A stretch of 64,000 bases of DNA from Luteimonas vadosa (GTDB lineage Bacteria; Pseudomonadota; Gammaproteobacteria; Xanthomonadales; Xanthomonadaceae): positions 434,001 to 498,000 of the forward strand of contig NZ_BAABJY010000001.1 in NCBI RefSeq assembly GCF_039543545.1. Direction: 5' to 3'. A program made the position numbers and the translations under genes. Shown here in pieces: positions 8,925-17,752 of the stretch. The notes under the pieces are model-generated. The model made no database searches, had not been told where the DNA came from, and saw nothing but the letters and a program-made list of their open reading frames with translations. The first letter of the stretch is position 1; every line of letters starts with the position of its first letter.

Positions 8925-10703
8925 CTAGTGCTGGGACCGCGGCGCGCGCTTGACCAGTTTCCTGAGGCCCTGGCCGATGCGCGAGAACAGCGACGGCCCG
9001 GACTCGGCCTTCGGCGCAGCGCCGGTCTTGGCGGCCACCTGGCGCGGGCGGGCGGGCTTGGCGTCGGCGCGGCCGGCGCGCTCCCCGGGCTTGTCGGCGC
9101 GCTTGTTCGCCGGCCGGTCCGGCCGTGGCTTGCGTGGCGCGGGCGTGGACTCGGCGGCTGCTGGGCTGGCGCCCTCGGCGTCCTTCAGGCGACGTCCACC
9201 ACGCCGCCGGCGGCGCTTGCGGGGCGGGCGTTCGCCGTCCGCCCCTGCGGCGGGCGCGGGCGCGGGTGCGGCCGCGGGCTTGGGGGCGTCTGGCTTTGGC
9301 GCGTCGGCCTGGACCACGGACTCGTCCTTCGCCGCCGCCTCGCGGGGCGGACGCGGCTTGCGTTCGCGCGGCGGGGCACCGGGGGCACCGGTACCGCGGC
9401 CACGGCCGGCGCTGCGACCACCGCCCCGGCGGGCGTCTTCGGCGGCCCGCTGCTCGCGCGCCTCCTTGAAGATCTCGCCGATGCTCTCCTCGTCGCCCTC
9501 GGCATCGGCACGCGGCTTGCGCGGCAAGGCCGTCAACAGTTCCTGCGTGACCGGCTCGACCGGGATCTTCTGCTCGATGTAGGCCTCTATGTCCGGGAGC
9601 GACATCGCGTAGCGTTCGCAGGCGAAGCTGATGGCATCACCCTCGGCGCCAAGGCGCGCGGTGCGGCCGATGCGGTGCACGTAGTCCTCGGCGTCGAACG
9701 GCAGGTCGTAGTTGTAGACGTGCGACACGCCGTCGATATGCAGGCCGCGCGCGGCCACGTCGGTGGCGACCAGCAGCTCGAGCTTGCCGGCCTGGAATTT
9801 CTTCAGCAGGGTCTCGCGCTTCTTCTGCGGCACGTCGCCCGACAGCACGCCGACGCGGTAGCCGGCCCGCTCCAGCGCGCGCGCGACCCGCTCGACGAAG
9901 ACCTTGGTGTTGACGAACACCATCGTCCGCGCGCCCTCGCTGCGCGACAGCAGGCCCAGCAGCAACTTCAGCTTCTCGTCGTCGGCCGGGAAGTACATCG
10001 CCTGCCGCACCTTGGCGTTGGTGATGAACTCGGTCTCCACCACGATCTTCTCGGGCTCGTTCATGTGCTCGTAGGCCAGCTCCAGCACGCGATGGCTGAG
10101 CGTTGCCGAGAACAGCAGGGTCTGCCGCTCGGTGCGCACCGGCATGCGGCGCAGCAGGAAGCGGATGTCCTTGATGAAGCCCAAGTCGAACATGCGGTCG
10201 GCCTCGTCGAGCACGCAGGCCTCGCAGGCGTGCAGGGACACGACCTTGTGCTGCTTGACGTAGTCGATGAGGCGGCCGGGCGTGGCGATGATGACGTCGA
10301 CGCCTTCCTGCAGCAGCGCCCGCTGCTTGTCGTAGTCGACGCCGCCGTAGACGAGGGCGAAGCGCAGGCCGAGGTCGGACGCGAACTTCACCGCGTCCTT
10401 GTGGATCTGGATCGCCAGTTCGCGGGTCGGGGCCAGGATCAGCGCACGCGGATCGCCCGGCTGGCGCTCTGCCAGCGCGGGCCGCGTGAGCAGGCGGTTG
10501 ATGACCGCGATCAGGAAGGCCAGCGTCTTGCCGGTGCCGGTCTGGGCCTGCCCGGCGACATCGCGCCCGGAGAGCGCGAGCGGCAGGGTCAACGCCTGGA
10601 TCGGCGTGCAACGCGTGAATCCGGCGGCCTCGAGTCCGGCCAGCAGGCTCGGGTGCAGGTCGAAGGAGGAGAAGGTGACGTCGGTAAGGGGTTTTTCGCT
10701 CAT
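8925..10703 (-). CDS. rhlB: DEAD-box ATP-dependent RNA helicase RhlB
   Basis: 592 residues. The N-terminus MSEKPLTDVTFSSFDLHP and the Q-motif (FTRCTPIQ) are RhlB-type. AQTGTGKT (53-60), LDEADRMFD, SAT and HRIGRTAR give the full DEAD-box set over the first ~385 residues. The remaining ~200 residues are a low-complexity tail rich in Arg, Pro, Ala and Lys, longer than the E. coli enzyme's and typical of Xanthomonadaceae RhlB. It unwinds RNA, in enterobacteria as part of the RNase E degradosome; the basic tail probably aids RNA or partner binding. ATG at 10703 was chosen because homologs begin MSEKPL; the frame stays open for 19 codons upstream. It is divergent from trxA. Confidence 0.93.
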   Translation of the reverse strand: MSEKPLTDVTFSSFDLHPSLLAGLEAAGFTRCTPIQALTLPLALSGRDVAGQAQTGTGKTLAFLIAVINRLLTRPALAERQPGDPRALILAPTRELAIQIHKDAVKFASDLGLRFALVYGGVDYDKQRALLQEGVDVIIATPGRLIDYVKQHKVVSLHACEACVLDEADRMFDLGFIKDIRFLLRRMPVRTERQTLLFSATLSHRVLELAYEHMNEPEKIVVETEFITNAKVRQAMYFPADDEKLKLLLGLLSRSEGARTMVFVNTKVFVERVARALERAGYRVGVLSGDVPQKKRETLLKKFQAGKLELLVATDVAARGLHIDGVSHVYNYDLPFDAEDYVHRIGRTARLGAEGDAISFACERYAMSLPDIEAYIEQKIPVEPVTQELLTALPRKPRADAEGDEESIGEIFKEAREQRAAEDARRGGGRSAGRGRGTGAPGAPPRERKPRPPREAAAKDESVVQADAPKPDAPKPAAAPAPAPAAGADGERPPRKRRRRRGGRRLKDAEGASPAAAESTPAPRKPRPDRPANKRADKPGERAGRADAKPARPRQVAAKTGAAPKAESGPSLFSRIGQGLRKLVKRAPRSQH

Positions 10704-10964
10704 GCGGGAATTCTTGGGGCTCCGCGCGACAGGCGCGCTTGCGTGGAAGGCGGCAGCCAAGCAGACTGCGCGGGCGATGGTCGGGAAGTCAGTGGCCCGG
10801 GGAACGTCCCCGGTTCGCCCATGGGCCAGCCCTTGATCGGATCCGGATCGATGCGCCCACCGGCTTGCGGCGAGCGTGCTTGAATCGCACCGGGAATCGC
10901 CCCAGTTTATCAGTTACTTGCCGGCACGATGCCCGTGGCCGTCGCCCAGCCCAAGGAGAACCCC

Positions 10965-11291
10965 GTGAGCGAACACCTGATCCATGCCTCCGATGCCGAT
11001 TTCGACCAGACCGTCCTGGCGTCGGACGAACCGGTCCTGGTGGACTTCTGGGCCCCGTGGTGCGGGCCGTGCAAGATGATCGCCCCCGCCCTGGACGAAT
11101 TGGCCGACACGTATGCCGGCCGGGCGAAAGTGGTCAAGATCGACATCGACCAGAACCGCGCGACCGCGATGAAGTACCACGTGCGCTCGATCCCGATGCT
11201 GCTGCTGTTCAAGGGCGGCCAGGTCGAGGCGACGCAGATCGGCGCCGTCGGCAAGGCGCAGCTGGCGCAGATGATCGACAAGGCGCTCTGA
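10965..11291 (+). CDS. trxA: Thioredoxin
   Basis: 108 residues with the active site WCGPCK in FWAPWCGPCKMI (residues ~30-40) and the cis-Pro loop SIPMLLLF, a single classic thioredoxin domain. It reduces protein disulfides in the cytoplasm. The start is GTG 10965: a strong AAGGAG Shine-Dalgarno at 10953-10958 is six bases before it, and the next residues SEHLIHASDADF match family N-termini; an upstream ATG at 10929 would place this site inside the gene. The trxA-rho order is common in Xanthomonadaceae. The 246 bp before rho contain a GCCCGTCC/GGACGGGC stem (11351-11375) without a U-tract. Confidence 0.95.
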   Translation: MSEHLIHASDADFDQTVLASDEPVLVDFWAPWCGPCKMIAPALDELADTYAGRAKVVKIDIDQNRATAMKYHVRSIPMLLLFKGGQVEATQIGAVGKAQLAQMIDKAL

Positions 11292-11537
11292 GGGCTGCCA
11301 GCCGTTGCGCGAACGACTGATGGCATCTTCCCGCCGACGCCCGGCGGGACGCCCGTCCACCCCTCCCGGACGGGCTCCCACGCTGAACGATCTTGCCGGC
11401 GCGCTTGCCGGCAGCCCTGCGCGGTGCTAGTTTCGCCCTGCACCGGCGCGATCCAGGCGCCGCACCCCGTCTGAAAGCTCCCCATTCCCAGCTCCCGCCC
11501 GTCTCCGGGCGCTCGCAGCAAGCGAGGATTTTCCACT

Positions 11538-13178
11538 TTGTCCGACAACACCTCCGATTCCGGCGACACCGCCGAGAAGCGCGTGCGCAAGCCGCGCGTC
11601 GTCAAGAAACCCAAGGCCGACAAGGCCGACGCCCCCGCGGCGGCCGAAGCCGCCCCGACCCCCAAGCCCGAATCGTCGCAAGACAAGTCGTCCGGCGACG
11701 GCGGGCAGAAGGATGCTTCCGGTGGCCAGCCCCAGGGCGGCGACCAGCACAACCAGTCCAAGCAGCATGACGGCGGCCACCGCCAGGGCAACCGCCGGGA
11801 CCGCCACCGCAATCGCCGCAACCGCCCCGGCGGGCGCGATGACGGTTTGCCGCGCGACGACAACAACGACCAAGGCCAGCGCCTGCCGCCGCCGAACATC
11901 CCGGAGGGCTTTCCGCAGTACTCGCTGAGCGACCTCAAGCGGATGCCGGCGCAGAAGCTGATGGACATCGCCGAGCAGCTGGACATCCACGAGGGCGTGG
12001 CGCGCTCGCGCAAGCAGGAAGTGATCTTCGCCCTGCTCAAGGTGCTGACCCGGCACGGCGAGGGCGTGGTCGCCGACGGCGTGCTCGAGCTGCTGCCCGA
12101 TGGCTTCGGCTTCCTGCGCGCGGCCGAGGCCAGCTACCTGGCCGGCCCCGACGACGTCTACATCAGCCCCAGCCAGATCCGCCGCTTCAACCTGCGCACC
12201 GGCGACCACCTCTCCGGCCGCATCCGCTGGCCCAAGGACGGCGAACGCTATTTCGCGCTGTCGGTGCTCGACACCATCAACGGCGAGCCGCTGGAAGCCA
12301 GCAAGGGCAAGGTGCTGTTCGAGAACCTGACGCCGCTATTCCCGCGCCAGCGCTTCAAGCTCGAGCGCGGCGACGGCTCCAGCGAGGACATCGCCGGGCG
12401 CGTGCTCGACCTGATGGCCCCGCAAGGCAAGGGCCAGCGCGCGCTGATCGTGTCGCCGCCCAAGGCCGGCAAGACGATCATGATGCAGCAGATCGCCACC
12501 GCCATCACCACCAACCATCCCGACACGCACCTGATCGTGCTGCTGATCGACGAGCGGCCCGAGGAAGTGACCGAGATGCAGCGCACCGTGCGCGGCGAGG
12601 TGATCTCCTCGACCTTCGACGAGCCCGCCGCGCGCCACGTGCAGGTCGCCGAGATGGTGATCGAACGCGCCAAGCGCCTGGTCGAGCACAAGAAGGACGT
12701 GGTGATCCTGCTCGACTCGATCACCCGCCTGGCCCGCGCCTACAACAACGTGGTGCCGAGCTCCGGCAAGGTGCTGACCGGTGGCGTCGACGCCAACGCG
12801 CTGCACCGTCCGAAGCGCTTCTTCGGCGCCGCGCGCAACGTCGAGGAGGGCGGCTCGCTGACGATCATCGCCACCGCGCTGGTCGACACCGGCAGCGCCA
12901 TGGACAAGGTGATCTACGAGGAGTTCAAGGGCACCGGCAACTCCGAGGTGCACCTGGACCGCCGCATCACCGAGAAGCGCGTCTACCCGGCGATCAACGT
13001 CAACCAGTCCGGCACGCGCCGCGAGGACTTGCTGATCGAGCCGGACCTGCTGCAGAAGATCTGGATCCTGCGCAAGCTGCTGCACCCGATGGACGAGATC
13101 GCCGCGATGGAGTTCCTGCTCGACAAGATGAAGACCACCAAGTCGAACGAGGAATTCTTCTCGTCGATGAAACGCTGA
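11538..13178 (+). CDS. rho: Transcription termination factor Rho, with an N-terminal charged insert
   Basis: 546 residues, longer than the ~420 of E. coli Rho. The first ~120 residues are a Lys/Asp/Asn/His/Arg-rich low-complexity region (GDQHNQSKQHDGGHRQGNR among others) placed before the N-terminal helix bundle. The RNA-binding cold-shock-like domain (LPDGFGFLRAAEASYL), Walker A PPKAGKT (~307-313), LIDERPEEVTEM and the Q/R-loop regions follow unchanged. It is a hexameric RNA translocase that ends transcription. The start is TTG at 11538 with an upstream GAGGAT; SDNTS is the family N-terminus. A clear terminator follows. A decayed fragment of a second rho lies about 1.3 kb downstream. Confidence 0.95.
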   Translation: MSDNTSDSGDTAEKRVRKPRVVKKPKADKADAPAAAEAAPTPKPESSQDKSSGDGGQKDASGGQPQGGDQHNQSKQHDGGHRQGNRRDRHRNRRNRPGGRDDGLPRDDNNDQGQRLPPPNIPEGFPQYSLSDLKRMPAQKLMDIAEQLDIHEGVARSRKQEVIFALLKVLTRHGEGVVADGVLELLPDGFGFLRAAEASYLAGPDDVYISPSQIRRFNLRTGDHLSGRIRWPKDGERYFALSVLDTINGEPLEASKGKVLFENLTPLFPRQRFKLERGDGSSEDIAGRVLDLMAPQGKGQRALIVSPPKAGKTIMMQQIATAITTNHPDTHLIVLLIDERPEEVTEMQRTVRGEVISSTFDEPAARHVQVAEMVIERAKRLVEHKKDVVILLDSITRLARAYNNVVPSSGKVLTGGVDANALHRPKRFFGAARNVEEGGSLTIIATALVDTGSAMDKVIYEEFKGTGNSEVHLDRRITEKRVYPAINVNQSGTRREDLLIEPDLLQKIWILRKLLHPMDEIAAMEFLLDKMKTTKSNEEFFSSMKR

Positions 13179-13202
13179 GCGATCCCGCCAGCGTGCCCGG
13201 AG

Positions 13203-13225
13203 CGCCCCGCCATGCGGGGCGTTTC
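13203..13225 (+). terminator. Rho-independent terminator after rho
   Basis: An 8-bp perfect GC stem (CGCCCCGC at 13203-13210, GCGGGGCG at 13214-13221, loop CAT) followed by TTTCCGTTC, 24 bp past the rho stop. It separates rho from the convergent diguanylate cyclase gene. The U-tract is short. Confidence 0.7.
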
Positions 13226-13254
13226 CGTTCCTGCTCCCTGGTGGACCGTTGCCG

Positions 13255-14304
13255 CTACGAGAGCGCGGCGTCCTCCGGCGCGGGTGCCTTCCCGCTCGGC
13301 GCTGCTTTCACGGGGCGTTGCTCCCCCGGACCGGCGATGCACACGCGGTTGCGGCCTTCGCGCTTGGCCCGGTACATGGCGGCATCCGCCCGGCCCAACC
13401 AGCTCTGCCAGTCGTCGTCGGGTTCGCGGATCGTCGCGCCGATGGACACGGTGACGGGTGGATGTTCTGACGAGAACTCCTGTTCAACGGCACTGCGAAC
13501 GTTCTCGGCGACCCGCTGCAACGCGCCGGCATCGACCCCCGGCACCAGCAGGACGAACTCCTCGCCGCCATAGCGGAACAGGGAGTCGCCACGCCGGATC
13601 CGGCTCATCACGATCGCCACGAAGCGCGACAACACCCGGTCCCCGGCCTCGTGGCCGTGGCGGTCGTTGATCCGCTTGAAATGGTCCAGGTCCAGGATCG
13701 CCAGGCCGCAGGGCTCGTCCACCTCGCGCCTGCCCGCCACCGCGCCACGCAAGGCCGCCTCCATCGCCAGCCGGTTCTTGGCGCCGGTCAGGGTGTCGTG
13801 CGCGGCCAGGGCTTCCAGGCGGATCCGCTGCGATTCGGTGCGGCTGGCGAAAACCGCGGCGAACAGGATCGTCACCGAGGCCGTGGCCGCGAACATCCAG
13901 GCCTCGAGTGCGCTGGCGAACGCGGATCCCTCGATCAGGATGATCGCGATCGCCGCGACGGCGATCGCCAACGCCCAGCGTCGCTGCACCAGCAGGAAGT
14001 TCGCGAGCAGGATCGGGCCCATCCAGAACAAACCCGCCAGCCCGAACATCTTCGCGACCACCAGTCCCCCGGTGGTGCTGGTCAGCATCACCGCCAGTCC
14101 GGCGTAAGCGACGTTGCCGCCGCGCCAAGCGTACAGGACGCCGCCGATGATGCAGGCCAGGATGCCCATGTCGACGACCGCCGCCAGCAGGTCGCCGGAC
14201 ATCACCCGGTAGACCGCGAATGGCACGATCGCCAGGACCGCGATCAGGCCGAACAGCAGGATGACGACCAGCTGGAAATTATCTCTTGTAGGTGAAGCCG
14301 CCAA
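13255..14304 (-). CDS. Membrane-bound diguanylate cyclase (GGDEF)
   Basis: About 349 residues. Six hydrophobic segments occupy the first ~165 residues. A GGDEF domain follows: HDTLTGAKNRLAMEAAL, DLDHFKRINDRHGHEAGD, then RYGGEEFVLLVPG (active-site GGEEF) and a C-terminal ADAAMYRAKREGRNRV. It should make cyclic di-GMP from two GTP. There is no inhibitory RxxD motif directly before GGEEF (the region reads RRGDSLFRYGGEEF), so feedback control is doubtful. Start: I favour TTG 14304, preceded by GGGGAG at four bases. The frame stays open to 14508, but that extension runs antisense through the rho remnant and reads as Arg/Pro-rich noise. Confidence 0.88.
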   Translation of the reverse strand: MAASPTRDNFQLVVILLFGLIAVLAIVPFAVYRVMSGDLLAAVVDMGILACIIGGVLYAWRGGNVAYAGLAVMLTSTTGGLVVAKMFGLAGLFWMGPILLANFLLVQRRWALAIAVAAIAIILIEGSAFASALEAWMFAATASVTILFAAVFASRTESQRIRLEALAAHDTLTGAKNRLAMEAALRGAVAGRREVDEPCGLAILDLDHFKRINDRHGHEAGDRVLSRFVAIVMSRIRRGDSLFRYGGEEFVLLVPGVDAGALQRVAENVRSAVEQEFSSEHPPVTVSIGATIREPDDDWQSWLGRADAAMYRAKREGRNRVCIAGPGEQRPVKAAPSGKAPAPEDAALS

Positions 14305-14428
14305 GGCGCTCCCCGCCGGTGGCGCAAAGCCCCCGTATGCGCGGATTGGACCCCGCGCGCGGCTTGAGCGCAAGCTGCGCTGCCGTATGGTGCCCGCCTC
14401 CGGCCCCGGCGCCCGCCTTCGCGGCGCC

Positions 14429-14610
14429 GCGGGCGACATGCCATCCGATGCCCTGCACGGCACCGCGCGCCACGTGCGGATCGCCGAGATGATGGTCCAA
14501 CGCGCCAAGCGCCTGGTGGAGCACGAAAGGGGGCTGGTGATCTAGGAGTCGTTCAAGGGCACCGCCAACTCCGAGGTGCGCCTGGACCGCCGCATCACTG
14601 CGATGCGGGG
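14429..14610 (+). pseudogene. Decayed internal fragment of a second rho gene
   Basis: Two stretches align with the intact rho upstream. Bases ~14466-14543 match rho ~12631-12710 (RHVRIAEMMVQRAKRLVEHERGLVI versus RHVQVAEMVIERAKRLVEHKKDVVI), and bases ~14534-14605 match rho ~12906-12979 (ESFKGTANSEVRLDRRIT versus EEFKGTGNSEVHLDRRIT). By hand I count about 12 mismatches in 78 and 8 in 72. Weaker likeness reaches back to about 14429 (GDMPSD... versus GEVISS...). The two rho segments, ~200 bp apart in the intact gene, are joined at a shared GGTGATC, and the following TAC is now TAG. It cannot encode a working protein. It lies in the diguanylate cyclase upstream region. Confidence 0.8.
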
Positions 14611-14636
14611 CTTCTTGCTTGTTGCTGGCCGCCAGC

Positions 14637-15500
14637 CTAGCCATCGCCCAGTGGCGTCAAGAGTCGCAACCCTTCGCCGACGGGATGGACGCCATTGGCC
14701 GCATAGCTGTCCGGGCTGTCGCTGGCGTTCAACTCCTCCAGGAGCCACGGCGCGGTCTGACGAGGCCCCGGAACGTACGTGTCCCACTGCCCGTACTTGC
14801 CCCGCCTCGAACCAACACTATCGGCGAGTGTGAACTCGACCGGCACGCGCACCGACCAGAACTCCGCATCGGCTTCACTCCCGACACGGGGCGGAACGAA
14901 CCGCCAACGCCGGGCGGCCTTCATCGCCGCACCCGCCAGCGCCTCGCGGCCGCTCCGCATCTGTTTGTCCGTGCCGACCACGGTGAGATTGACCTGTTCG
15001 GCGAACGAATCCTCGACCTTGCCGTCCCGGCCAATGCGAAGGACCAGGTACACCGTGCCCTGCACGCCCGCCCAGTAAGCGGCAGGCGGGTATTCAGGCG
15101 GACGCATCTGGGCGGACGTGACCTGCTGTTCGCGCGCGACCGTGCCATCGCCACCGAACACGCCGCTGCGAATCCGCAACTGGAAAGCATCGTCCGCCAG
15201 TTTCGTTGCGACCAGTCGCAAACTCATCTTCGCGCGCGCCTTGACTGGCTTACCGTCGACCGCCACCGGCTCGAAACGCCAGCCTGGCGCATGCCTGTCG
15301 ACCAGTTCGACCACGGCAGGCGGCAAGGCCTCGGGCTTGTCCAGCGCATGGCGCTCCACGCGGCCCTCCGCGTCGATATCGACGGTGCCGGTCACGAGCA
15401 TCGAAGACTCGGCCTGCTTTCTCGCTTCATCCTTGCCTGCAGCAAACGCCCCCGCAGCGCAGGCCCACAGGACCATTGCCAGCCATGCCCCTCGCTTCAT
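14637..15500 (-). CDS. Exported protein with TonB C-terminal domain
   Basis: 287 residues. A signal peptide (MKRGAWLAMVLWACAAGAFA|AG) precedes two segments with TonB-C character: residues ~30-110 (VTGTVDIDAEGRVERHAL ... PGWRFEPVAVDGKPV) and ~125-225 (PPEYPPAAYWAGVQGTVYLVLRIGRDGKVEDS ... RRWRFVPP), the latter a clear TonB_C domain. Unlike TonB it has no N-terminal anchor that stays in the membrane and no Pro-rich spanner, so it is likely a free periplasmic relative rather than an energy transducer; such paralogs are numerous in Xanthomonadaceae. Start ATG 15500 has GGAGG six bases upstream. Function unknown; single gene, divergent from the antiporter. Confidence 0.8.
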   Translation of the reverse strand: MKRGAWLAMVLWACAAGAFAAGKDEARKQAESSMLVTGTVDIDAEGRVERHALDKPEALPPAVVELVDRHAPGWRFEPVAVDGKPVKARAKMSLRLVATKLADDAFQLRIRSGVFGGDGTVAREQQVTSAQMRPPEYPPAAYWAGVQGTVYLVLRIGRDGKVEDSFAEQVNLTVVGTDKQMRSGREALAGAAMKAARRWRFVPPRVGSEADAEFWSVRVPVEFTLADSVGSRRGKYGQWDTYVPGPRQTAPWLLEELNASDSPDSYAANGVHPVGEGLRLLTPLGDG

Positions 15501-15606
15501 TGCCATCCTCCGTGCCAGCGTCGTGGAGAGCATATCGGCTGTCCGGGCGGCGGGCGAGGTACGCCGTTCGCGAGATCCGCCGGCGCGCTCGGCAAAGGCT
15601 TCCGCG

Positions 15607-15612
15607 CATAAT
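15607..15612 (+). promoter_or_regulatory. Candidate -10 element for the KefC-like gene
   Basis: CATAAT just upstream of the AGGAGG Shine-Dalgarno (15619-15624) of the antiporter gene, which would give a leader of about ten bases. No matching -35 hexamer is evident. Confidence 0.3.
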
Positions 15613-15629
15613 CGCTGCAGGAGGTGCCC

Positions 15630-17459
15630 ATGCACGGCAGCGGCCTGCAACTCGCGTTGGTGTTCCTGCTCGCGGCGGTGATCGCGGTGCCGCTGTTCAA
15701 GCGCTTCGGGCTGGGCGCCGTGCTGGGGTACCTGGCCGCGGGGCTGGCGCTGGGTCCGGACGGGGCGGCGGTGGTGCGCGATGCCGAGCCGGTGCTGGCG
15801 GCCAGCGAGATCGGCGTGGTGATAATGCTGTTCGTCATCGGCCTGGAGTTGTCGCTGCCGCGGCTGAAGCTGATGCGCAAGCCGGTGTTTGGCGCCGGCG
15901 GCCTGCAGGTGGCGCTCTGCGCGCTGGCGCTGGGCGCGTTCGCGCTGATGGACGGGATGCGCTGGCAGGCGGCGCTGGTGGTCGGCCTAGGCCTGGCTTT
16001 GTCGTCGACGGCGGTGAGCCTGCAGCTGCTGTCGGAACGCCGTGCGCTGGGCACCGGGCATGGCCGGCTGGCCTTCGCGATCCTGCTTTTCCAGGACATC
16101 GCCGCCATCCCGCTGATCGCCGCCGTGCCGTTGCTGGGCCAGGCCAGCGCCACCGACGGCCAGCCGGTGTGGATGAACCTGCTGCAGGCGGTCGCCGCGA
16201 TCGCGGTGGTGGTGCTCGGCGGCCGGCTGCTGCTGCGCCAGCTGTTCCGGGTGGCGGTGCGCATCGGCGTGCCGGAAATGATGACCGCCAGCGCCTTGCT
16301 CGCCGTGCTGGGCGCGGCCTGGGTGATGCAGCTGGCGGGCCTGAGCATGGGCCTGGGCGCGTTCCTGGCCGGCGTGCTGCTGGCCGATTCGGAGTTCCGC
16401 CACGAGATCGAATCGCAGATCGCGCCCTTCAAGGGCCTGCTGCTCGGCCTGTTCTTCATGGCCGTGGGCATGAGCATCGACCTGGACCGCGTCGCCGCCG
16501 AACCCGCGGCCATCCTGGCCGGGCTGGCGGTGCTGATGGTGGTCAAGTTCTCGATCCTGTTCGCGATCGGGCTGCGGCCCGGCGGCCTGTCGCGGCCGGA
16601 GGCCTTGCGGCTCGGCGGCGTGCTCGCGCTCGGCGGCGAATTCGCCTTCGTGGTGTTCACCGAGGCCAGCCGCACGGGATTGCTGGACGCGGCCACGCAC
16701 GACCGCCTGCTGGCGATCGTCGGGCTCTCGATGGCGATCACGCCCTTGCTGGTGATCGCGATCGGATGGTTGCTGCGCGCCAGCGAGCGCGGCGACGAGC
16801 CCGCCGCCAAGCGCGACTACGATCCGATGCCCGAGTCCGCGCACCCGCAGGTCATCGTCGCCGGCTTCGGCCGGTTCGGCCAGATCGTGGCGCGCCTGCT
16901 GGCGGCGCAGAAGATCCCGTTCGTCGCCCTGGAAGCCGATCCCGACACCGTGGACTTCGTGCGCCGCTTCGGCAATCGCATCCACTACGGCGACCCCGCC
17001 CGCCAGGAGCTGCTGCGCGCGGCGGGTGCCGCCGAGGCCCGCGTGTTCATCAACGCCATCGAGGACATCGACCACGGACTGGAGGTGACGCGCACCGTGC
17101 GTCGCCTGTATCCGCACCTGCGCGTGTTCGCCCGGGCCCACGACCGGCGCCACGCCTGGCAGCTGATGGACGAGGGCGTGGAGGTGTTCCGCGAAACTTT
17201 CGCCTCGGCGCTGGAGATGGGCCGCGACGTGCTGGTATCGCTGGACGTCGACCGCGCCGTGGCCGAGGCACGCACGCAACGCTTCCGCGAGCACGACGAG
17301 GCCATGCTGGCCAGCCAGCACGCGATCTACGAGGACGAGGACGCCCTGGTGGCGAGCGCGCAGGCGGGGCGCCGGGAACTGGAGCGCCTGTTCGAGGCCG
17401 ACCGTGGCGGCGACGACACCGCGCGGGGTGAGGATGGCGCCGGCACGCCAGGATCGTAG
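15630..17459 (+). CDS. CPA2 monovalent cation:proton antiporter, KefB/KefC type
   Basis: 609 residues: about 12-13 membrane spans over the first ~385 residues (Na_H_Exchanger fold, FVIGLELSLPRLKLMR and GLGLALSSTAVSLQLL), then a cytosolic RCK/TrkA-N domain (VIVAGFGRFGQIVARLL, Rossmann GxGxxG at ~412) and a short acidic tail. This is the architecture of glutathione-gated potassium efflux systems KefB/KefC, which acidify the cytoplasm during electrophile stress. The ATG at 15630 has AGGAGG five bases upstream. There is no KefF/KefG ancillary oxidoreductase next door, so the glutathione link is family inference. The 3' side runs into the 49-bp repeats. Confidence 0.9.
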   Translation: MHGSGLQLALVFLLAAVIAVPLFKRFGLGAVLGYLAAGLALGPDGAAVVRDAEPVLAASEIGVVIMLFVIGLELSLPRLKLMRKPVFGAGGLQVALCALALGAFALMDGMRWQAALVVGLGLALSSTAVSLQLLSERRALGTGHGRLAFAILLFQDIAAIPLIAAVPLLGQASATDGQPVWMNLLQAVAAIAVVVLGGRLLLRQLFRVAVRIGVPEMMTASALLAVLGAAWVMQLAGLSMGLGAFLAGVLLADSEFRHEIESQIAPFKGLLLGLFFMAVGMSIDLDRVAAEPAAILAGLAVLMVVKFSILFAIGLRPGGLSRPEALRLGGVLALGGEFAFVVFTEASRTGLLDAATHDRLLAIVGLSMAITPLLVIAIGWLLRASERGDEPAAKRDYDPMPESAHPQVIVAGFGRFGQIVARLLAAQKIPFVALEADPDTVDFVRRFGNRIHYGDPARQELLRAAGAAEARVFINAIEDIDHGLEVTRTVRRLYPHLRVFARAHDRRHAWQLMDEGVEVFRETFASALEMGRDVLVSLDVDRAVAEARTQRFREHDEAMLASQHAIYEDEDALVASAQAGRRELERLFEADRGGDDTARGEDGAGTPGS

Positions 17460-17570
17460 TGCCGCCACCGCGCCGGGGCTGCGTGCGGAGCGCACCTCGC
17501 GACCACACGCGGTTCCGCGATCCCCAGGCATCAACGCGAGTGCGGTGGGTGCAAGCGTTGCCGTTCCTGC

Positions 17571-17752
17571 TGCAAGTCGCCGTGCGCCCGGCTCGCGCAA
17601 GAGACGCCTTGCCGCTGCCTGCGTGTCGCCGATAACGCGGCTCGCGCAGGGCACGCTCCCTGCTTCTTGCGTGTCGCCGCTAGCGCGGCTCGCGCAGGAC
17701 ACGCTCCCCTGCTTCCTGCGTGTCGCCGCTAGCGCGGCTCGCGCAGGAAGCG
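17571..17752. repeat. Four tandem copies of a ~49-bp unit that includes the 3' end of the ankyrin gene
   Basis: Units begin at 17571 (degenerate), 17620, 17668 and 17717, with periods of 49, 48 and 49 bp. The shared core is a TGCGTGTCGCCG segment followed by GCGGCTCGCGCAGG. The last unit contains the stop codon and final codons (FLREPR) of the minus-strand ankyrin gene, so the other three look like duplicated gene ends lying downstream of the true stop. Units 3 and 4 are nearly identical while unit 1 has diverged, which suggests stepwise expansion outward from the gene. The rest of the 17460-17728 gap shows nothing else. Confidence 0.85.

Noticed and set aside
11351..11375. GC stem GCCCGTCC/GGACGGGC between trxA and rho as a terminator
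   Set aside because: There is no U-tract on either side, so I did not call it.
13255..14508. Extended 417-residue form of the diguanylate cyclase
   Set aside because: The extra 68 codons run antisense through the rho remnant and read as Arg/Pro-rich noise; a start near 14304 with a Shine-Dalgarno is preferred.
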